Counted from the first letter of the stretch, positions 18,249 to 27,086 are shown. The stretch is DNA of 64,000 nucleotides from Lacrimispora amygdalina (GCF_003432035.1 NZ_QOHO01000003.1:34539-98538), one strand, 5' to 3'. Numbers and translations are program-made. Notes: a model not told the origin generated them from the letters alone.

Positions 18249-18277
18249 ATTATAAAACAGATCATGTCCCCAGACAA
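18249..18277 (-). promoter_or_regulatory. Minus-strand sigma-A promoter for the 16-aa ORF
   Basis: On the minus strand: TTGTCT (18277-18272), a 17-base spacer (18271-18255) and TATAAT (18254-18249). It diverges from the glf promoter about 35 bases away. Confidence 0.6.
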
Positions 18278-18310
18278 TCATTATTTCGAATTCCGCAAAT
18301 GGAACCGGCG

Positions 18311-18339
18311 TTTACTTTTGTTACAGACTTTAGTATAAT
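18311..18339 (+). promoter_or_regulatory. glf promoter (TTTACT-N17-TATAAT)
   Basis: TTTACT (18311-18316), a 17-base spacer ending in TAG, and TATAAT (18334-18339), 34 bases before glf. It is one of four promoters in this cluster with a TTTAC -35 box. Confidence 0.72.
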
Positions 18340-18372
18340 TAATGCAGTTTATAAAATGACGGGAGAGTAAAA

Positions 18373-19482
18373 ATGAAGAAATATGATTATGTTCTTGTCG
18401 GAGGCGGTCTTTACTCCGGCGTATTTGCCTATCTGGCCGGAAAGCAGGGAAAGAAGTGCCTGGTCCTTGAAAAAAGGGATCATTTGGGAGGAAATCTGTA
18501 TTGTGAGGAGACAGAAGGAATCCATGTACACCGGTATGGCGCACATATTTTCCATACCAGCAACCGCAGAGTCTGGCATTTTGTAAATGAACTGGCGGAA
18601 TTTAACCGGTATACCAACAGCCCGGTTGCCAATTATTTAGGTGAGATGTACAACCTTCCTTTTAATATGAATACCTTCAGCAAGATGTGGGGCGTGTCAA
18701 CTCCAAAACAGGCAAGGGAAAAGATCAATGAACAGAGACAGGTAATTACAGGAGAACCCCGGAACTTAGAAGAACAGGCAATCAGCCTTGTAGGAACGGA
18801 TATCTACGAGAAACTTGTTAAGGGTTATACGGAAAAACAGTGGGGCAGAGACTGCAGGGAGCTGCCGGCTTTTATCATTAAGCGGCTGCCTGTACGCTTT
18901 ACTTATGATAACAACTATTTCAATGATTTATATCAGGGAATTCCGATTGGCGGTTATAATGTAATCACAGACAAGCTTTTTGAGGGCTGTGATGTGGAGC
19001 TTTCCGTGGACTATCTGGAGCATAGGGAAACGTATGACAGTATGGGAGAAAAGATCGTGTATACCGGAATGATCGATGCCTTTTACGGATACAGGTTTGG
19101 AAAGCTGGAATACCGCAGTCTGAAATTTGAGACTGAGACGCTTGATACAGACAATTATCAGGGCGTGGCGGTTGTAAACTATACAGATCGTGAAACTCCC
19201 TATACGAGAATCATTGAGCATAAGCATTTTGAGTTCGGAACACAGGAAAAGACGGTTATAACCAGAGAATACCCTGTTGACTGGAGTGAAGGGATGGAAC
19301 CCTATTATCCGGTTAATGATGAAAAAAATCAGAAGTTGTATCAGGCATATGCACAACTTGCCCAGAAAGAGGATCGGGTTATCTTTGGAGGCAGGCTGGG
19401 AGAATATAAATATTACGACATGGATAAAGTGATTGAGTCTGCTTTCAATATGGCCAGATCCCAGCTCGCACTTCTTCCCTAG
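18373..19482 (+). CDS. glf: UDP-galactopyranose mutase
   Basis: 369 aa flavoenzyme that converts UDP-galactopyranose to UDP-galactofuranose, the donor for Galf in surface glycans. The N-terminal FAD fold is clear (YVLVGGGLYSGVFA, then LVLEKRDHLGGNL). GAHIFHTSNRRVWHFVNE, the central YTEKQWGRDCRELPAFIIKR region and VYTGMIDAFYGYRFGKLEYR are characteristic of UGM, as is the C-terminal FGGRLGEYKYYDMDKVI. GGGAG precedes the ATG. It opens the first glycan cluster and implies that one of the polymers contains galactofuranose. Confidence 0.96.
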   Translation: MKKYDYVLVGGGLYSGVFAYLAGKQGKKCLVLEKRDHLGGNLYCEETEGIHVHRYGAHIFHTSNRRVWHFVNELAEFNRYTNSPVANYLGEMYNLPFNMNTFSKMWGVSTPKQAREKINEQRQVITGEPRNLEEQAISLVGTDIYEKLVKGYTEKQWGRDCRELPAFIIKRLPVRFTYDNNYFNDLYQGIPIGGYNVITDKLFEGCDVELSVDYLEHRETYDSMGEKIVYTGMIDAFYGYRFGKLEYRSLKFETETLDTDNYQGVAVVNYTDRETPYTRIIEHKHFEFGTQEKTVITREYPVDWSEGMEPYYPVNDEKNQKLYQAYAQLAQKEDRVIFGGRLGEYKYYDMDKVIESAFNMARSQLALLP

Positions 19483-19492
19483 CCCCCGGCTG

Positions 19493-19521
19493 TTTACTTT
19501 TCTAATCAGATATAGTACAAT
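19493..19521 (+). promoter_or_regulatory. GT8 gene promoter (TTTACT-N17-TACAAT)
   Basis: TTTACT (19493-19498), a 17-base spacer ending in ATATAG, and TACAAT (19516-19521), starting 11 bases after the glf stop. It shares ATATAGTACAATA with the promoter at 27058. Confidence 0.68.
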
Positions 19522-19554
19522 ACAACGGAAAAATCGGTATGCGGGGAGGTTATT

Positions 19555-20532
19555 ATGAACGTAGTTTACGCTTCCAACGATAAGTTTGCCAGACATCTGG
19601 CAGTTTCTCTCTATTCTCTTCTGGATCGTAATAAAAAGATAGAAACGCTTGATATCTGGGTATTGTCCATGGGACTGTCAAGGGAAAGCAAAGACCGTTT
19701 ATCCGGTATCGCACAGGAATTTGACCGGGAGCTTTCTTTGATAGAACTGGGGAATTTAAAGGAACGGTTTTCCCATGAGGTGGATACAGGAGGTTTTGAT
19801 TTAAGCATTATGGCACGCCTGTTTTTGGGAGAGGTGCTTCCTGAACATGTGGAACGGGTTCTTTATTTAGACTGCGATACCGTTATTCTGTCTTCTCTGG
19901 AAAAGCTGTGGAAAGCGGATCTTGGCCCGTTTCTGCTGGGCGCTGTCATGGAACCCACCATTTATCCATGTATTAAGGAAGAGATCGGATTAAGACCGGA
20001 AGAACCTTATTTTAATTCCGGGGTGCTTCTGATTGATTTAAACCGGTGGAGAGAGGAGAACGCTCAAAAGCTGCTTCTTGACTTTTACCGTTCCAAGGAC
20101 GGAAAACTGTTTGCCGGTGATCAGGATACGATTAACGGAAGCTTAAAGGGCAGAATCAGGCCATTGTCTCCCCGATATAATTTCTTTACGAATTACCGGT
20201 ATTTCCATTACCGGCATTTAGTCCGGCTGTCCCCGGTGTATGCACTCATAACTGAGAATGGCTTTAAAGAGGCAGGCAGACATCCGGCGATTCTCCATTT
20301 CATGGGAGATGAAAGGCCCTGGAAGGAAGGAAATTTAAACCACTACCGCAGAGCATACGAGAAGTATTTAGCAAAAACTCCCTGGGCCGGAACTCCAAAG
20401 GAGAAGGGAAACCGGTTTTATATGGCAGCTTATCATCTCATGAATTACGGTACCTATTTGTGTCCGCCGTTTCGTGATTTTATCAGCAGCCGGTTTGGAA
20501 TGAAGCTGGTGAATTCCAGAAAAGGATCTTAA
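19555..20532 (+). CDS. Family 8 glycosyltransferase (LgtC/GspA-like)
   Basis: 325 aa. The N-terminus MNVVYASNDKFARHLAVSLY is the typical GT8 nucleotide-binding start. The metal-binding DxD is in RVLYLDCDTVIL (about residues 100-111), and PYFNSGVLLIDLNRWR and FAGDQDTINGSLKGRI are GT8 hallmarks. HFMGDERPWKE matches the C-terminal HxxGxxKPW motif. The enzyme retains the donor configuration and would transfer galactose or glucose from a UDP-sugar. GGGGAGG precedes the ATG. The next GT2 gene begins 11 bases downstream. The acceptor is unknown; the context is the Galf-containing glycan. Confidence 0.9.
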   Translation: MNVVYASNDKFARHLAVSLYSLLDRNKKIETLDIWVLSMGLSRESKDRLSGIAQEFDRELSLIELGNLKERFSHEVDTGGFDLSIMARLFLGEVLPEHVERVLYLDCDTVILSSLEKLWKADLGPFLLGAVMEPTIYPCIKEEIGLRPEEPYFNSGVLLIDLNRWREENAQKLLLDFYRSKDGKLFAGDQDTINGSLKGRIRPLSPRYNFFTNYRYFHYRHLVRLSPVYALITENGFKEAGRHPAILHFMGDERPWKEGNLNHYRRAYEKYLAKTPWAGTPKEKGNRFYMAAYHLMNYGTYLCPPFRDFISSRFGMKLVNSRKGS

Positions 20533-20543
20533 AAGGAGAAGAT

Positions 20544-21440
20544 ATGAATGTAAGCTGTATCATCCTGAATTATAATGATGCCGATACTACCATGAGGCTG
20601 GTTCGTTCGATTAAAGATTATTCTTCTCTGGACTCCATTGTCATCGTGGATAACCATTCCACTGATGATTCCGCCGCCCGATTGAAGGAATTAAGTGACG
20701 GCAGAATACATGTGGTCAGCTCCTTAAAGAACGGCGGATATGGCTATGGGAATAATCTGGGTATCCGCTATGCTTACAGGGAACTTGGTGCTACCCATGT
20801 TCTGATTGCCAATCCCGATGTCCTGGTTTCAGAGGAGACGATTGCTGCCATGAAAGCAGCATTTCAGACCGGCAAAACTGTTGCAGTGACGGCCGCAGTT
20901 CCAGTCGATCAAAAAGGCAGGACAGGTCTGTCAGGATGGAAGCTTACTGGTCTGTTCATGGATTTACTGGATACGGGACTGGTAACACGGCGTTTGTTGA
21001 AACGGTGGCTCAGTGATAATCCGGGAAAACGTGCATTTTTGATAACTTCGCCTGAGGGGACAGAACGCTGTGCCTGGGCTGATGCAGTTCCGGGCTCCTT
21101 ATTGCTGGCTGATACAGATGCTCTGCTGGCATGCGGGCTTTATGATGAGGAAGTATTTCTTTATTACGAAGAGAAGATCCTTGGACATAAGTTAAAGGCA
21201 AAGGGGTATGGGACACTCCTTCTTCTTGACCGTACCTATGTCCATCTTCATTCCGTATCCATTGATAAATCCGTAAGTTCGATCTTGAAGAAGCAGGCGC
21301 TGCTCCATAAAAGCAAGCTTCATTACTATAAAAAATATCTAAAAATAAACCGGTTTCAGGAATTGGCTGCGAGAGGATTCCTGGAATTTCTCATGTTTGA
21401 GATCTGGTTTTTAACAAAGATTCTGGGAATGTCATGGTAA
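20544..21440 (+). CDS. Family 2 glycosyltransferase (WbbL/rhamnosyltransferase-like)
   Basis: 298 aa with a GT-A fold. CIILNYNDADTTMRLV opens it, IVDNHSTDDSA (about 33-43) binds the nucleotide, NGGYGYGNNLGIRYA follows, and LIANPDVLVSEET carries the DxD equivalent. EVFLYYEEKILGHKLKAKG is the acceptor-side ED motif region. The layout is that of the WbbL and rhamnosyltransferase groups. AAAAGGAGAAG precedes the ATG. It overlaps a possible early start of the next gene by a few bases, so the two are probably coupled. Confidence 0.85.
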   Translation: MNVSCIILNYNDADTTMRLVRSIKDYSSLDSIVIVDNHSTDDSAARLKELSDGRIHVVSSLKNGGYGYGNNLGIRYAYRELGATHVLIANPDVLVSEETIAAMKAAFQTGKTVAVTAAVPVDQKGRTGLSGWKLTGLFMDLLDTGLVTRRLLKRWLSDNPGKRAFLITSPEGTERCAWADAVPGSLLLADTDALLACGLYDEEVFLYYEEKILGHKLKAKGYGTLLLLDRTYVHLHSVSIDKSVSSILKKQALLHKSKLHYYKKYLKINRFQELAARGFLEFLMFEIWFLTKILGMSW

Positions 21441-21463
21441 ATGGCGTTGGAAGAAGGGATAGA

Positions 21464-22384
21464 ATGATAACAGTACTTTTGGCTGCCTGGAATGGGGAAA
21501 AATATCTAAAAGAACAGATGGAATCACTGCTTGGTCAGACGAATCAGGAGTTTACCATTTTAATTTCAGATGACGGTTCTACTGACCGGACCCCTGAAAT
21601 AATTTCAGAATATGAAAACCGGTTTCCGGACCGTATAAAAAGTTTAAAAAACATAAAGCCGTCTGGCAGTGCCAGGGATAATTTTTTCCGCCTTTTAAAA
21701 GCTGCTTCCGATGAATATCTGATGTTTTGCGATCAGGATGATATCTGGCTGCCGGATAAAGTAGAAGTGACATTCACAGAGATGAAGAAAATGGAGAAAG
21801 AATGGGGCAGGGATATGCCTTTACTGGTTCATACAGATCTTTCCGTTGCAGATCAGGCGGGAGCGGTTCTTTACCCTTCCATGGCCAGATATCAGAAGAT
21901 TGGAGTTTATGATAACCGAACCAGTCATTATCTGGTTGAAAATAATATCACAGGCAATACCATGATGATTAACAGGTCTTTAAAAAATCTGATGGTGGAT
22001 ATTCCAAAAACATGTATCATGCACGACTGGTGGTTTGGTCTCATTGCAAGCTGTTTTGGGAAAATCTCCTACATTGACCGTCCTCTGGTTCTCTACCGGC
22101 AGCATGGAAGCAATCAGGTAGGAGCAAAGAGCGGAATGAAACAGCTGTCGGAGAGAAGGAACAGCCGGGAAAAAGTAAGGGATAATTACGGCAGTTTATT
22201 TGAACAGGCAAAAGCGTTTCTTTCCATTTACGGGCAGTACATGACTCCTGATCAGAGAGAATTGTTTGAAGAATTTCTAAAACTTTGCAAAAGAAGCAGA
22301 GCCGGAAAAATAAAGACCATTTTAAAATACAAATTGTTTAAAAGTACCCGTGTCAGAACGCTTGGACAGATGCTTTCTATCTGA
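21464..22384 (+). CDS. Family 2 glycosyltransferase (rhamnosyltransferase-like)
   Basis: About 306 aa. MITVLLAAWNGEKYLKEQME, ISDDGSTDRTPEII, FCDQDDIWLPDK (DQDD, typical of rhamnosyltransferase-type GT2) and the late MHDWWFGLIASCFG with YRQHGSNQVG place it in the WapR/RfbN-like group. I chose the ATG at 21464, with AAGAAGGGA 4-10 bases upstream; the ATG at 21434 overlaps the previous gene and lacks a site. The C-terminus is basic and helical, possibly membrane-associated. Confidence 0.87.
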   Translation: MITVLLAAWNGEKYLKEQMESLLGQTNQEFTILISDDGSTDRTPEIISEYENRFPDRIKSLKNIKPSGSARDNFFRLLKAASDEYLMFCDQDDIWLPDKVEVTFTEMKKMEKEWGRDMPLLVHTDLSVADQAGAVLYPSMARYQKIGVYDNRTSHYLVENNITGNTMMINRSLKNLMVDIPKTCIMHDWWFGLIASCFGKISYIDRPLVLYRQHGSNQVGAKSGMKQLSERRNSREKVRDNYGSLFEQAKAFLSIYGQYMTPDQRELFEEFLKLCKRSRAGKIKTILKYKLFKSTRVRTLGQMLSI

Positions 22385-22397
22385 CCGGAGGCGGCCC

Positions 22398-23543
22398 ATG
22401 GAAAATGAGGAGAATGGCAGAATGATACCAAATGAAAAAGAAATACTGGTAACGAGGGCATCCATGCCTTCTTACGAAGAATTTATTACTGAGATCAAAC
22501 CGATCTGGGAAACTGCCTGGATGACCAATATGGGAGAATTTCACGACAGATTGAAGGATCAGCTGAAGGAATATTTAAAAGCGGAAAATCTTCTGCTGTT
22601 TGTGAACGGACATATGGCTCTTGAGATGGCGCTGCAGGCGATGAACTTAACCGGAGAGGTAATTACCACCCCCTTTTCCTTTGCTTCCACCACCCATGCA
22701 ATCGTAAGAAATAATCTGACTCCTGTATTCTGTGATATCAGAGAGGATGACTATACCATAGATGCAGATCAGATAGAAGCGCTGATTACGGAGAAAACAA
22801 CAGCTATTCTCCCTGTGCATGTGTATGGAAATGTCTGTGATGTGGAAAAAATAGAGTTTATTGCAAAAAAACACAATTTAAAGGTGATTTATGATGCGGC
22901 CCATGCATTCGGGGTAGAGGTGAATCACCGCGGAATCGGAACCTATGGAGACGCTTCCATGTTCAGCTTTCATGCTACCAAGGTGTATAACACCATAGAG
23001 GGGGGAGCGGTCACTTTTAAAGATCCCTCGCTGGAGATTTTATTCAATTACTTAAAGAATTTTGGTATAACCGGAAAAGAATCTGTTGAATACATAGGCG
23101 GCAACGCAAAAATGAATGAATTTCAGGCAGCCATGGGAATCTGCAATCTGCGTCATGTGGATGAAAACATTGAAAAGCGCAGGCTGGTGTCAAAACGGTA
23201 CAGGGAACATTTAGAAGGTGTTGCCGGTATCCGTCTCAATCCGGTAAAACAGGGGATCAGTCAGAATTATGCATATTTTCCTGTGTCATTTGAAGGGTTC
23301 GCACTATCCAGAAATCAGGTGTATGATCTGCTGGCATCCCATCAGATATTTGCGAGAAAATATTTCTACCCGCTGATTACTGATTTTGACTGCTACAGGG
23401 AGCGCTTTTTAGGTCTTAACCTTCCCATTGCAAAAAGAGCAGCAGACAGTGTGCTGACTTTGCCCCTTTACGCAGACCTGTGTCTTGAAGATGTAGACCG
23501 GATATGCGAAATAATTTTAAGTGCCGCGCAGGGAGGAAAATAA
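22398..23543 (+). CDS. DegT/DnrJ/EryC1 family sugar aminotransferase
   Basis: About 381 aa, a PLP-dependent enzyme that aminates a keto-sugar nucleotide, or in some members acts as a dehydratase. The fold-type I pattern is present: FVNGHMALEMALQAM near 68-82, TTPFSFASTTHAI, IYDAAHAFGV (Asp166 for the pyridine nitrogen) and SFHATKVYNTIEGGA with Lys195 for the Schiff base, which favours a true aminotransferase. The start at 22398 has GGAGGCGG upstream; 22422 is also possible. It is followed 5 bases later by an ATP-grasp gene. No 4,6-dehydratase is visible nearby, so the keto substrate must come from elsewhere. Confidence 0.88.
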   Translation: MENEENGRMIPNEKEILVTRASMPSYEEFITEIKPIWETAWMTNMGEFHDRLKDQLKEYLKAENLLLFVNGHMALEMALQAMNLTGEVITTPFSFASTTHAIVRNNLTPVFCDIREDDYTIDADQIEALITEKTTAILPVHVYGNVCDVEKIEFIAKKHNLKVIYDAAHAFGVEVNHRGIGTYGDASMFSFHATKVYNTIEGGAVTFKDPSLEILFNYLKNFGITGKESVEYIGGNAKMNEFQAAMGICNLRHVDENIEKRRLVSKRYREHLEGVAGIRLNPVKQGISQNYAYFPVSFEGFALSRNQVYDLLASHQIFARKYFYPLITDFDCYRERFLGLNLPIAKRAADSVLTLPLYADLCLEDVDRICEIILSAAQGGK

Positions 23544-23548
23544 TAAGT

Positions 23549-24535
23549 ATGAAAACTGCAGTTGTAACCGCAATCGGATCATTTTCGGCTGACATTGTGA
23601 TTAAAAATTTAAAAAAAATGGGGCTTAAGGTGGTCGGTTGTGATATATATCCGGCAGAATGGATTGCTGATTCTTCCAATGTTTCCGCATTTTATCAGGT
23701 GCCCCTTGCAACGAAAGAAGAGCAGTACACAGAAAAGATTCTCAGTATCTGCAGGAAGGAAGCTGCCGATGGGCTGATTGTCCTTACCGATGCAGAGGTG
23801 GATGTGTGGAACCGCAACAGAAAAAAACTGAAGGAAGCCGGAGTGACTTTATGCTTATCGCCGGAAGAAACCATAACGATCTGCAGGGACAAAAGGAAGC
23901 TTTATGAGTTTCTCTCCGAAAATGGTATTGGAAATCCCATACCTACCAGAATGCTTGGCTGTATTTCTCCGGAGTCTGTTACCTATCCGGCAGTTGTAAA
24001 ACCGTATAACGGAAGAAGCAGTCAGGGGTTGTGCTATCTTCGTGATCAGGAAGAGATGGAACGCTTCCTTGCTGGCTGTGAGCCGGACGATTATGTGGTA
24101 CAGCCCTATTTTAAGGGAAGTATCATCACGGTGGATGTGGTGCGGCAGGCGGACACCGGGCAGTCGGCAGCTGTCTGCCGTAAGGAATTGCTGCGGACCC
24201 CTAACGGTGCAGGCACTTCTGTTCTGGTATTTTCAAATCCGGCTCTGGAAGCTTTATGCAAAGAGACTGCCAGGGCTTTGGGGATCACGGGATGTGTTAA
24301 TTTTGAATTTATAGAAGGGGAAGACGGAACCTTCTCCATGCTGGAATGCAATCCCCGTTTTTCAGGCGGTGTGGAATTTTCCTGTATGGCGGGGTATGAC
24401 TGCGTCTCAAACCATGTGAAGTGTTTTACAGGAGAGGAGATTGAGCCGTTACCCCTTGTAACAGAGATGTATATTGCAAGAAAATATGAGGAATACGTGA
24501 CAAAGGTACTTAAAAAGGCAGGAACTGAGGTATGA
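23549..24535 (+). CDS. ATP-grasp ligase (carbamoyl-phosphate-synthase-like)
   Basis: About 328 aa. An N-terminal Rossmann-like part (TAVVTAIGSFSADIVIKNL) is followed by an ATP-grasp domain: YPAVVKPYNGRSSQGL (Lys of the ATP site), DDYVVQPYFKG, and FEFIEGEDGTFSMLECNPRFSGG with the Mg-binding Glu and Asn. These enzymes join a carboxylate to an amine or other nucleophile through an acyl phosphate. Between an aminotransferase and a GT2 gene, it may attach an amino acid or other acid to the aminated sugar; that is inference. The stop overlaps the next ATG by 4 bases (ATGA). Confidence 0.82.
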   Translation: MKTAVVTAIGSFSADIVIKNLKKMGLKVVGCDIYPAEWIADSSNVSAFYQVPLATKEEQYTEKILSICRKEAADGLIVLTDAEVDVWNRNRKKLKEAGVTLCLSPEETITICRDKRKLYEFLSENGIGNPIPTRMLGCISPESVTYPAVVKPYNGRSSQGLCYLRDQEEMERFLAGCEPDDYVVQPYFKGSIITVDVVRQADTGQSAAVCRKELLRTPNGAGTSVLVFSNPALEALCKETARALGITGCVNFEFIEGEDGTFSMLECNPRFSGGVEFSCMAGYDCVSNHVKCFTGEEIEPLPLVTEMYIARKYEEYVTKVLKKAGTEV

Positions 24536-25518
24536 GAGACGGATCAAACAGTGAAATCATGGCAAGCATCAACTGTGTCACCTATAACCACAGTGCGTTC
24601 ATCCGCCATGCTCTTGACAGTTTTCTGATGCAGAAGACAGACTTTGAGTATGAGATTCTGGTTCATGATGATGCGTCCACGGACGGGACAGGAGATATAA
24701 TCAGGGAATATGCTGAAAAATATCCGGATAAGATCCGGCCTTTAATTCAGACAGAGAACCAGTATTCCCAGGGAATTGATAATATAAGCGGTGCTTTTAA
24801 CTTTCCCCGTGCAAGAGGGAAATATATATTTATGTGTGATGGGGACGATTATTTTGATTCCCCGGACAAGCTTCAAAAGCAGGTGGACTATATGGAGTCC
24901 CATCCGGACTGTACCCTTTGCATCCACAGTGCTAAAATCCAGCTGATGGGAAAAGCCGTTACAGAACGCCAGATGAGGCCTTACCGGAAAACTACAGTTA
25001 TTAAGCCGGAAGAGATCATAGATAAAGCTTCCGGTTATGCCATGTCTTCCATGGCATTTCCCGCAAGGCTTGTGAAAGAACTTCCCGATTACTATACGGA
25101 CTGTCCGGTGGGAGATACCCCCCTGCAGCTGATGGCTGCAGCAAATGGATACGGGTATTATATAGATGAACCCATGAGCGTATACCGGGTGGGGGTCTCC
25201 GGGTCATGGACTGCTGAGGGGAAAAAAGGGAATTATGCTAAGAAACAGCAGGCATATTATGAACGTATGAAAATAGTTTATGAAGAATTTGACAAAGCAA
25301 CAGGCGGCCGTTATAAGGCGGCCGCCATGAGTGCATCCAATAGAACCTATTACCAGACGAAGGTCAATACAAGGGATTTCAAGGAAATATTAAATCCCTT
25401 ATACCAAAGGTATTATAAGGAACTTACGCCCCTGACCCGGTTCTTTATTCAGTTTCAATACCGGACCCCCGGAATATATCATTCACTTCGAAGATTAGTT
25501 ACCGGAAGCAATGATTAA
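24532..25518 (+). CDS. Family 2 glycosyltransferase
   Basis: 328 aa. ASINCVTYNHSAFIRHALDS, VHDDASTDGTGDIIREYA and FMCDGDDYFDSPDKLQKQVD give the GT-A fold and DxD of the group that includes EpsJ-type and WcaA-type transferases. YAMSSMAFPARLVKELPDYY and CPVGDTPLQLMAA lie in the acceptor half. It overlaps the ATP-grasp gene by 4 bases and so is coupled to it. It ends 15 bases before the convergent L,D-transpeptidase gene, with no terminator in between. Confidence 0.85.
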   Translation: MRDGSNSEIMASINCVTYNHSAFIRHALDSFLMQKTDFEYEILVHDDASTDGTGDIIREYAEKYPDKIRPLIQTENQYSQGIDNISGAFNFPRARGKYIFMCDGDDYFDSPDKLQKQVDYMESHPDCTLCIHSAKIQLMGKAVTERQMRPYRKTTVIKPEEIIDKASGYAMSSMAFPARLVKELPDYYTDCPVGDTPLQLMAAANGYGYYIDEPMSVYRVGVSGSWTAEGKKGNYAKKQQAYYERMKIVYEEFDKATGGRYKAAAMSASNRTYYQTKVNTRDFKEILNPLYQRYYKELTPLTRFFIQFQYRTPGIYHSLRRLVTGSND

Positions 25519-25533
25519 AATAACACGCTGCTA

Positions 25534-26973
25534 TCACATGTTGGGATCAGTTGGATCCCAGGTCTGTGTCTCCGGAATGATCTGTTCAATAGCCGGCCGT
25601 TCATATGGACCGGGAACCGGCGATTCGTAAATGGTTACGGTAGTTCCAAGCGCACAGTGATCGTAGATCCATTTGGCATCGCCGGAAAGGAGACGGACAC
25701 AGCCGGCCGATTCGGCAATACTTAAATAATTATATGTTGTGGGATCAAGAGTCATCTTGTTGGGGCGGCTGTAAAGAATCGAGTGGATCAAAAAGCCCTT
25801 CCAGATGCGGGTTGCATACTGAGTGAAGATTCCGTGATTCATATCCCGCCAGCGGTATTTTTCAGGTGTCTGGAATGTTCCCAGGGGAGTATCCGGACCT
25901 GTAGAGGTAAGGAATGACTTTACCGGAATGATAAACCCGTTTGCACCATCTTTTGCAAAGACCGTCATGCAGTTCATCTGTTTGTTGATGCTGATAAAAA
26001 ATGGTCCGTTGTTTCCAATAATAGGTTCTAAATCGGTAAGCATCTTGCCGGAATTTAAATCAAAATAGTATTTGAAGCCATCGATGTACTGCCAGCCTAC
26101 AACCGGAAGAGAGTCCTTAAAATAGTACCGGTCATTTTCAATCCATGCCCAGCCGGTAAAAGGTGTGCCGTCTCCGTTAAAGTAGCGCAGTCCGCCGTCA
26201 ACAATCTGCATTCCGTCTTTTGTAGCGGAAATCAGCGGTTTATCTGTCTTATATGGAAAGGCAGAGTTCTTTGCATAGAATGCCATACGAAAACCTGTGA
26301 TATAATGTCCGGTTCCCATGGTTCCCGCACTGGTTCCGTTCTTTGCCCAGTCAGTGGTGGTACCGTCCTCTAATTTTGCTGAATAATAAAGATTGAACTG
26401 GTTGTTTACATAACCGGAAAACCTCATCTGTATGGCTTCAATGTTTACGTCATTGGGGTAATTGGTTGTCTGCTGACCGTTCATGACCCATGGGGACCAG
26501 CCAGTGCCTGAGGTGTAGGTACGGTAAAGCACATTCCCTACAATATTCGTGAGAAATGTAGACAAACCATGAAAGCCCTTTCCGTCGTTGGTGATCCAGG
26601 CATCGTTGACAAAAGGCTGTGTCCAGTTGCCGTCACCAGTCATAACAGTGGTCTGAAGACGCGGAAAGTTGGCTTTTAATGCTTCCTGGGCGGCTTTCGT
26701 CGCTTCATCAACAACACCGTTTTCTCCACTTCCATCCCCTTCCTGTCCGATATCTATTCCTGCATTTGCCAAAGCGGTTTCTGCTTCCTCTGTAGTTACG
26801 CCTTCCGCAGTCTCAGCCGTAGTCTGTTTTTCAGACTTACTGGTATCGCTGATGCTGACGCCATTCCTGTAGCCTGGTCCATATGCCTCATCCGCCCGCG
26901 TAAGGGCAGCCTGTCCCAGGACAAGAGCAGCTGTCAGGCAGATTGCCGCCAGGCCGCGTGTCAGTTTACGCAT
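25534..26973 (-). CDS. Secreted L,D-transpeptidase with choline-binding-type repeats
   Basis: 479 aa. A signal peptide covers residues 1-28. An acidic linker follows, then about 105-240 with two motifs like the clostridial hydrophobic-W (ChW) repeat (GWSPWVMNGQQT, then DWAKNGTSAGTM). Residues 255-315 hold about three CW-type repeats (GGLRYFNGDGTPFTGW, DRYYFKDSLPVVGW, FKYYFDLNSGKM). The YkuD domain covers about 325-455 with His397 (IHSILYS) and the catalytic Cys425 in SAGCVRL (Arg427). It would make 3-3 cross-links in peptidoglycan or attach proteins, held to the wall through the repeats. GGAGG precedes the ATG. Its promoter overlaps that of the divergent flippase. Confidence 0.92.
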   Translation of the reverse strand: MRKLTRGLAAICLTAALVLGQAALTRADEAYGPGYRNGVSISDTSKSEKQTTAETAEGVTTEEAETALANAGIDIGQEGDGSGENGVVDEATKAAQEALKANFPRLQTTVMTGDGNWTQPFVNDAWITNDGKGFHGLSTFLTNIVGNVLYRTYTSGTGWSPWVMNGQQTTNYPNDVNIEAIQMRFSGYVNNQFNLYYSAKLEDGTTTDWAKNGTSAGTMGTGHYITGFRMAFYAKNSAFPYKTDKPLISATKDGMQIVDGGLRYFNGDGTPFTGWAWIENDRYYFKDSLPVVGWQYIDGFKYYFDLNSGKMLTDLEPIIGNNGPFFISINKQMNCMTVFAKDGANGFIIPVKSFLTSTGPDTPLGTFQTPEKYRWRDMNHGIFTQYATRIWKGFLIHSILYSRPNKMTLDPTTYNYLSIAESAGCVRLLSGDAKWIYDHCALGTTVTIYESPVPGPYERPAIEQIIPETQTWDPTDPNM

Positions 26974-27046
26974 GATAAAACCTCCTGTAAATCATTAATA
27001 ATTTTATGGTGATTCCATAATACTTTAACATAACTAACTGGAAAAT

Positions 27047-27075
27047 GCTATAAAAGATTTACATTTATTGGTCAA
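27047..27075 (-). promoter_or_regulatory. Promoter of the L,D-transpeptidase gene
   Basis: On the minus strand: TTGACC (27075-27070), a 17-base spacer (27069-27053) and TATAGC (27052-27047). It lies on top of the divergent flippase promoter, so the two polymerases would exclude each other. Confidence 0.6.
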
Positions 27076-27086
27076 TATAGTACAAT
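27058..27086 (+). promoter_or_regulatory. Flippase gene promoter (TTTACA-N17-TACAAT)
   Basis: TTTACA (27058-27063), a 17-base spacer ending in ATATAG, and TACAAT (27081-27086), 42 bases before the flippase ATG. It belongs to the TTTAC group of the cluster. Confidence 0.7.
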
